Assembly (NCBI GenBank): GCA_028717505.1
Contig: JAQUNQ010000019.1
Coordinates: 1 to 14,487, forward strand
Source of the DNA: Candidatus Peribacteraceae bacterium
GTDB taxonomy: Bacteria > Patescibacteriota > Gracilibacteria > Peribacterales > Peribacteraceae
Length of the DNA: 14,487 nt
Direction of reading: 5' to 3'
Shown here: positions 13,951-14,487 of the stretch, piece by piece
Layout: each line of letters opens with the position of its first letter
Numbering within the stretch: the first letter of the stretch is position 1
Position numbers and translations under genes: made by a program
The notes under the pieces: generated by a model
What the model was told of the DNA's origin: nothing
The model's input: the letters and a program-made list of their open reading frames with translations, nothing else
Database searches by the model: none

Positions 13951-14487
13951 ATGCCTCCTCTCTTCCGCAGACTCTCCCTCAAAGTTCGTGTTCTTGGAAG
14001 CGCACTCTTGGTGCTTTTCCTCGTGACATGTTCGGTGACACAGGTGGAGGCGGTTTCCAGCTGGAGCCCAACGGTTCTCGTGAATACGGAATCCTTCTCG
14101 ACCATCGATGATGGGGACAGCACCACGGACATCGAGCTCCGCTTCGGGTCGACGCTCGGGGAGAAGCTCTACTTCAACCGCTCCGAAACCCGATTCCAAC
14201 TTACGCGCGGGCTCTACATTCAGGGGAACTTAACGGCGACGGGGTCGCTCAGTGTGAGCGGCGCCACCGTCCTCGATGGGGCCACCACGGTGAACAGCAC
14301 GCTCGATACGACGGGGGCCATCACGACCGACAGCGACCTCACGATCAATCATGATAACGGCGGTGCCGATGCAACATTGACCTTCGGGAATGATGCCGGA
14401 GCGGAAACGCTGACATTCTCCGATACCACCAATCAGTTTGAATTTTCGGATGATGTGAAAATAACGGGAGATTTCACAGTGACGGGG
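13951..14487 (+). CDS. N-terminal part of a second repeat-bearing surface protein (runs off the right edge)
   Basis: The open frame from ATG 13951 continues to the window end (179 residues so far). An in-frame TGA at 13927 with no other start codon after it fixes the start. The product has a basic N-terminus (MPPLFRRLSLKVRVLG), a hydrophobic core and a VEAV signal-peptidase-like site near 34; a Cys at 27 follows L-V-T, which is a poor lipobox. After that come two copies of the roughly 55-residue repeat found in the preceding gene: one diverged (about 48-102) and one close (about 129-179), which shares LTFGNDAGAET and FEFSDDV with it. Linkers such as ATGSLSVSGATVL resemble fibre-type beta-helix repeats. 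It is likely an exported adhesin or fibre, paralogous to the C-half of the protein at 11048. Confidence 0.82.
   Translation, partial: MPPLFRRLSLKVRVLGSALLVLFLVTCSVTQVEAVSSWSPTVLVNTESFSTIDDGDSTTDIELRFGSTLGEKLYFNRSETRFQLTRGLYIQGNLTATGSLSVSGATVLDGATTVNSTLDTTGAITTDSDLTINHDNGGADATLTFGNDAGAETLTFSDTTNQFEFSDDVKITGDFTVTG

Noticed and set aside
13951..14040. Lipobox in the partial surface protein
   Set aside because: The residue before Cys27 is Thr, which is poorly accepted; a signal-peptidase I site near residue 34 fits better.
13899..14111. 70-codon frame starting MTNVLNIDKMMR
   Set aside because: It is out of frame with the signal peptide and repeats that begin at 13951, and its start lies in the promoter.

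Overview
The window looks like chromosomal DNA from a member of the Candidate Phyla Radiation, most likely a GC-rich Peregrinibacteria/Peribacteria-type genome. The lineage call is an inference. It rests on small cell-envelope genes mixed with housekeeping genes, stripped-down enzymes (a stand-alone riboflavin kinase domain, a Mur ligase lacking its N-terminal domain), RIVYNGHLL-type surface proteins, scarce Shine-Dalgarno sites, and a REP-like intergenic motif that I recall as common in such genomes. TGA ends many reading frames, so the standard bacterial code applies and the UGA=Gly code of Gracilibacteria/Absconditabacteria does not.

Layout. 1-148 (-) is the 5' end of a membrane-anchored protein leaving the window. 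271-1190 (+) is an exported two-repeat protein broken by a frameshift. 1284-4369 (+) is a compact run: a lipoprotein, a three-TM protein with six PKD domains, and a 30-residue hydrophobic peptide coupled by an ATGA overlap. 4384-5415 (-) is tsaD. 5524-7119 (+) holds a sortase behind a near-consensus promoter that leaves almost no leader, followed by lgt. rnhB (7696-7058, -) overlaps the lgt 3' end. 7697-8185 has no firm gene but holds a REP-like motif and three consecutive inverted-repeat structures. 10904-8186 (-) is an operon: S-layer-homology protein, riboflavin kinase, MurE-like ligase. It is transcribed divergently from 11048-13858 (+), a 936-residue surface protein, which is followed by the start of a related surface protein (13951 to the edge, +).

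How the genes fit together. Most of the window concerns the cell surface: export and lipid anchoring (Lgt, a lipoprotein), covalent attachment (sortase), wall synthesis (MurE-like ligase), an S-layer-type anchor, PKD stalk modules and two repeat-bearing surface proteins. The housekeeping genes (tsaD, rnhB, riboflavin kinase) are interspersed. The parts most worth a second look are the double-export-signal surface protein and the roughly 55-residue repeat it shares with its neighbour, the Mur ligase with altered substrate-site motifs, the AT-rich promoters placed almost on top of start codons, the coupled micropeptide, and the palindrome cluster at 7883-8121.
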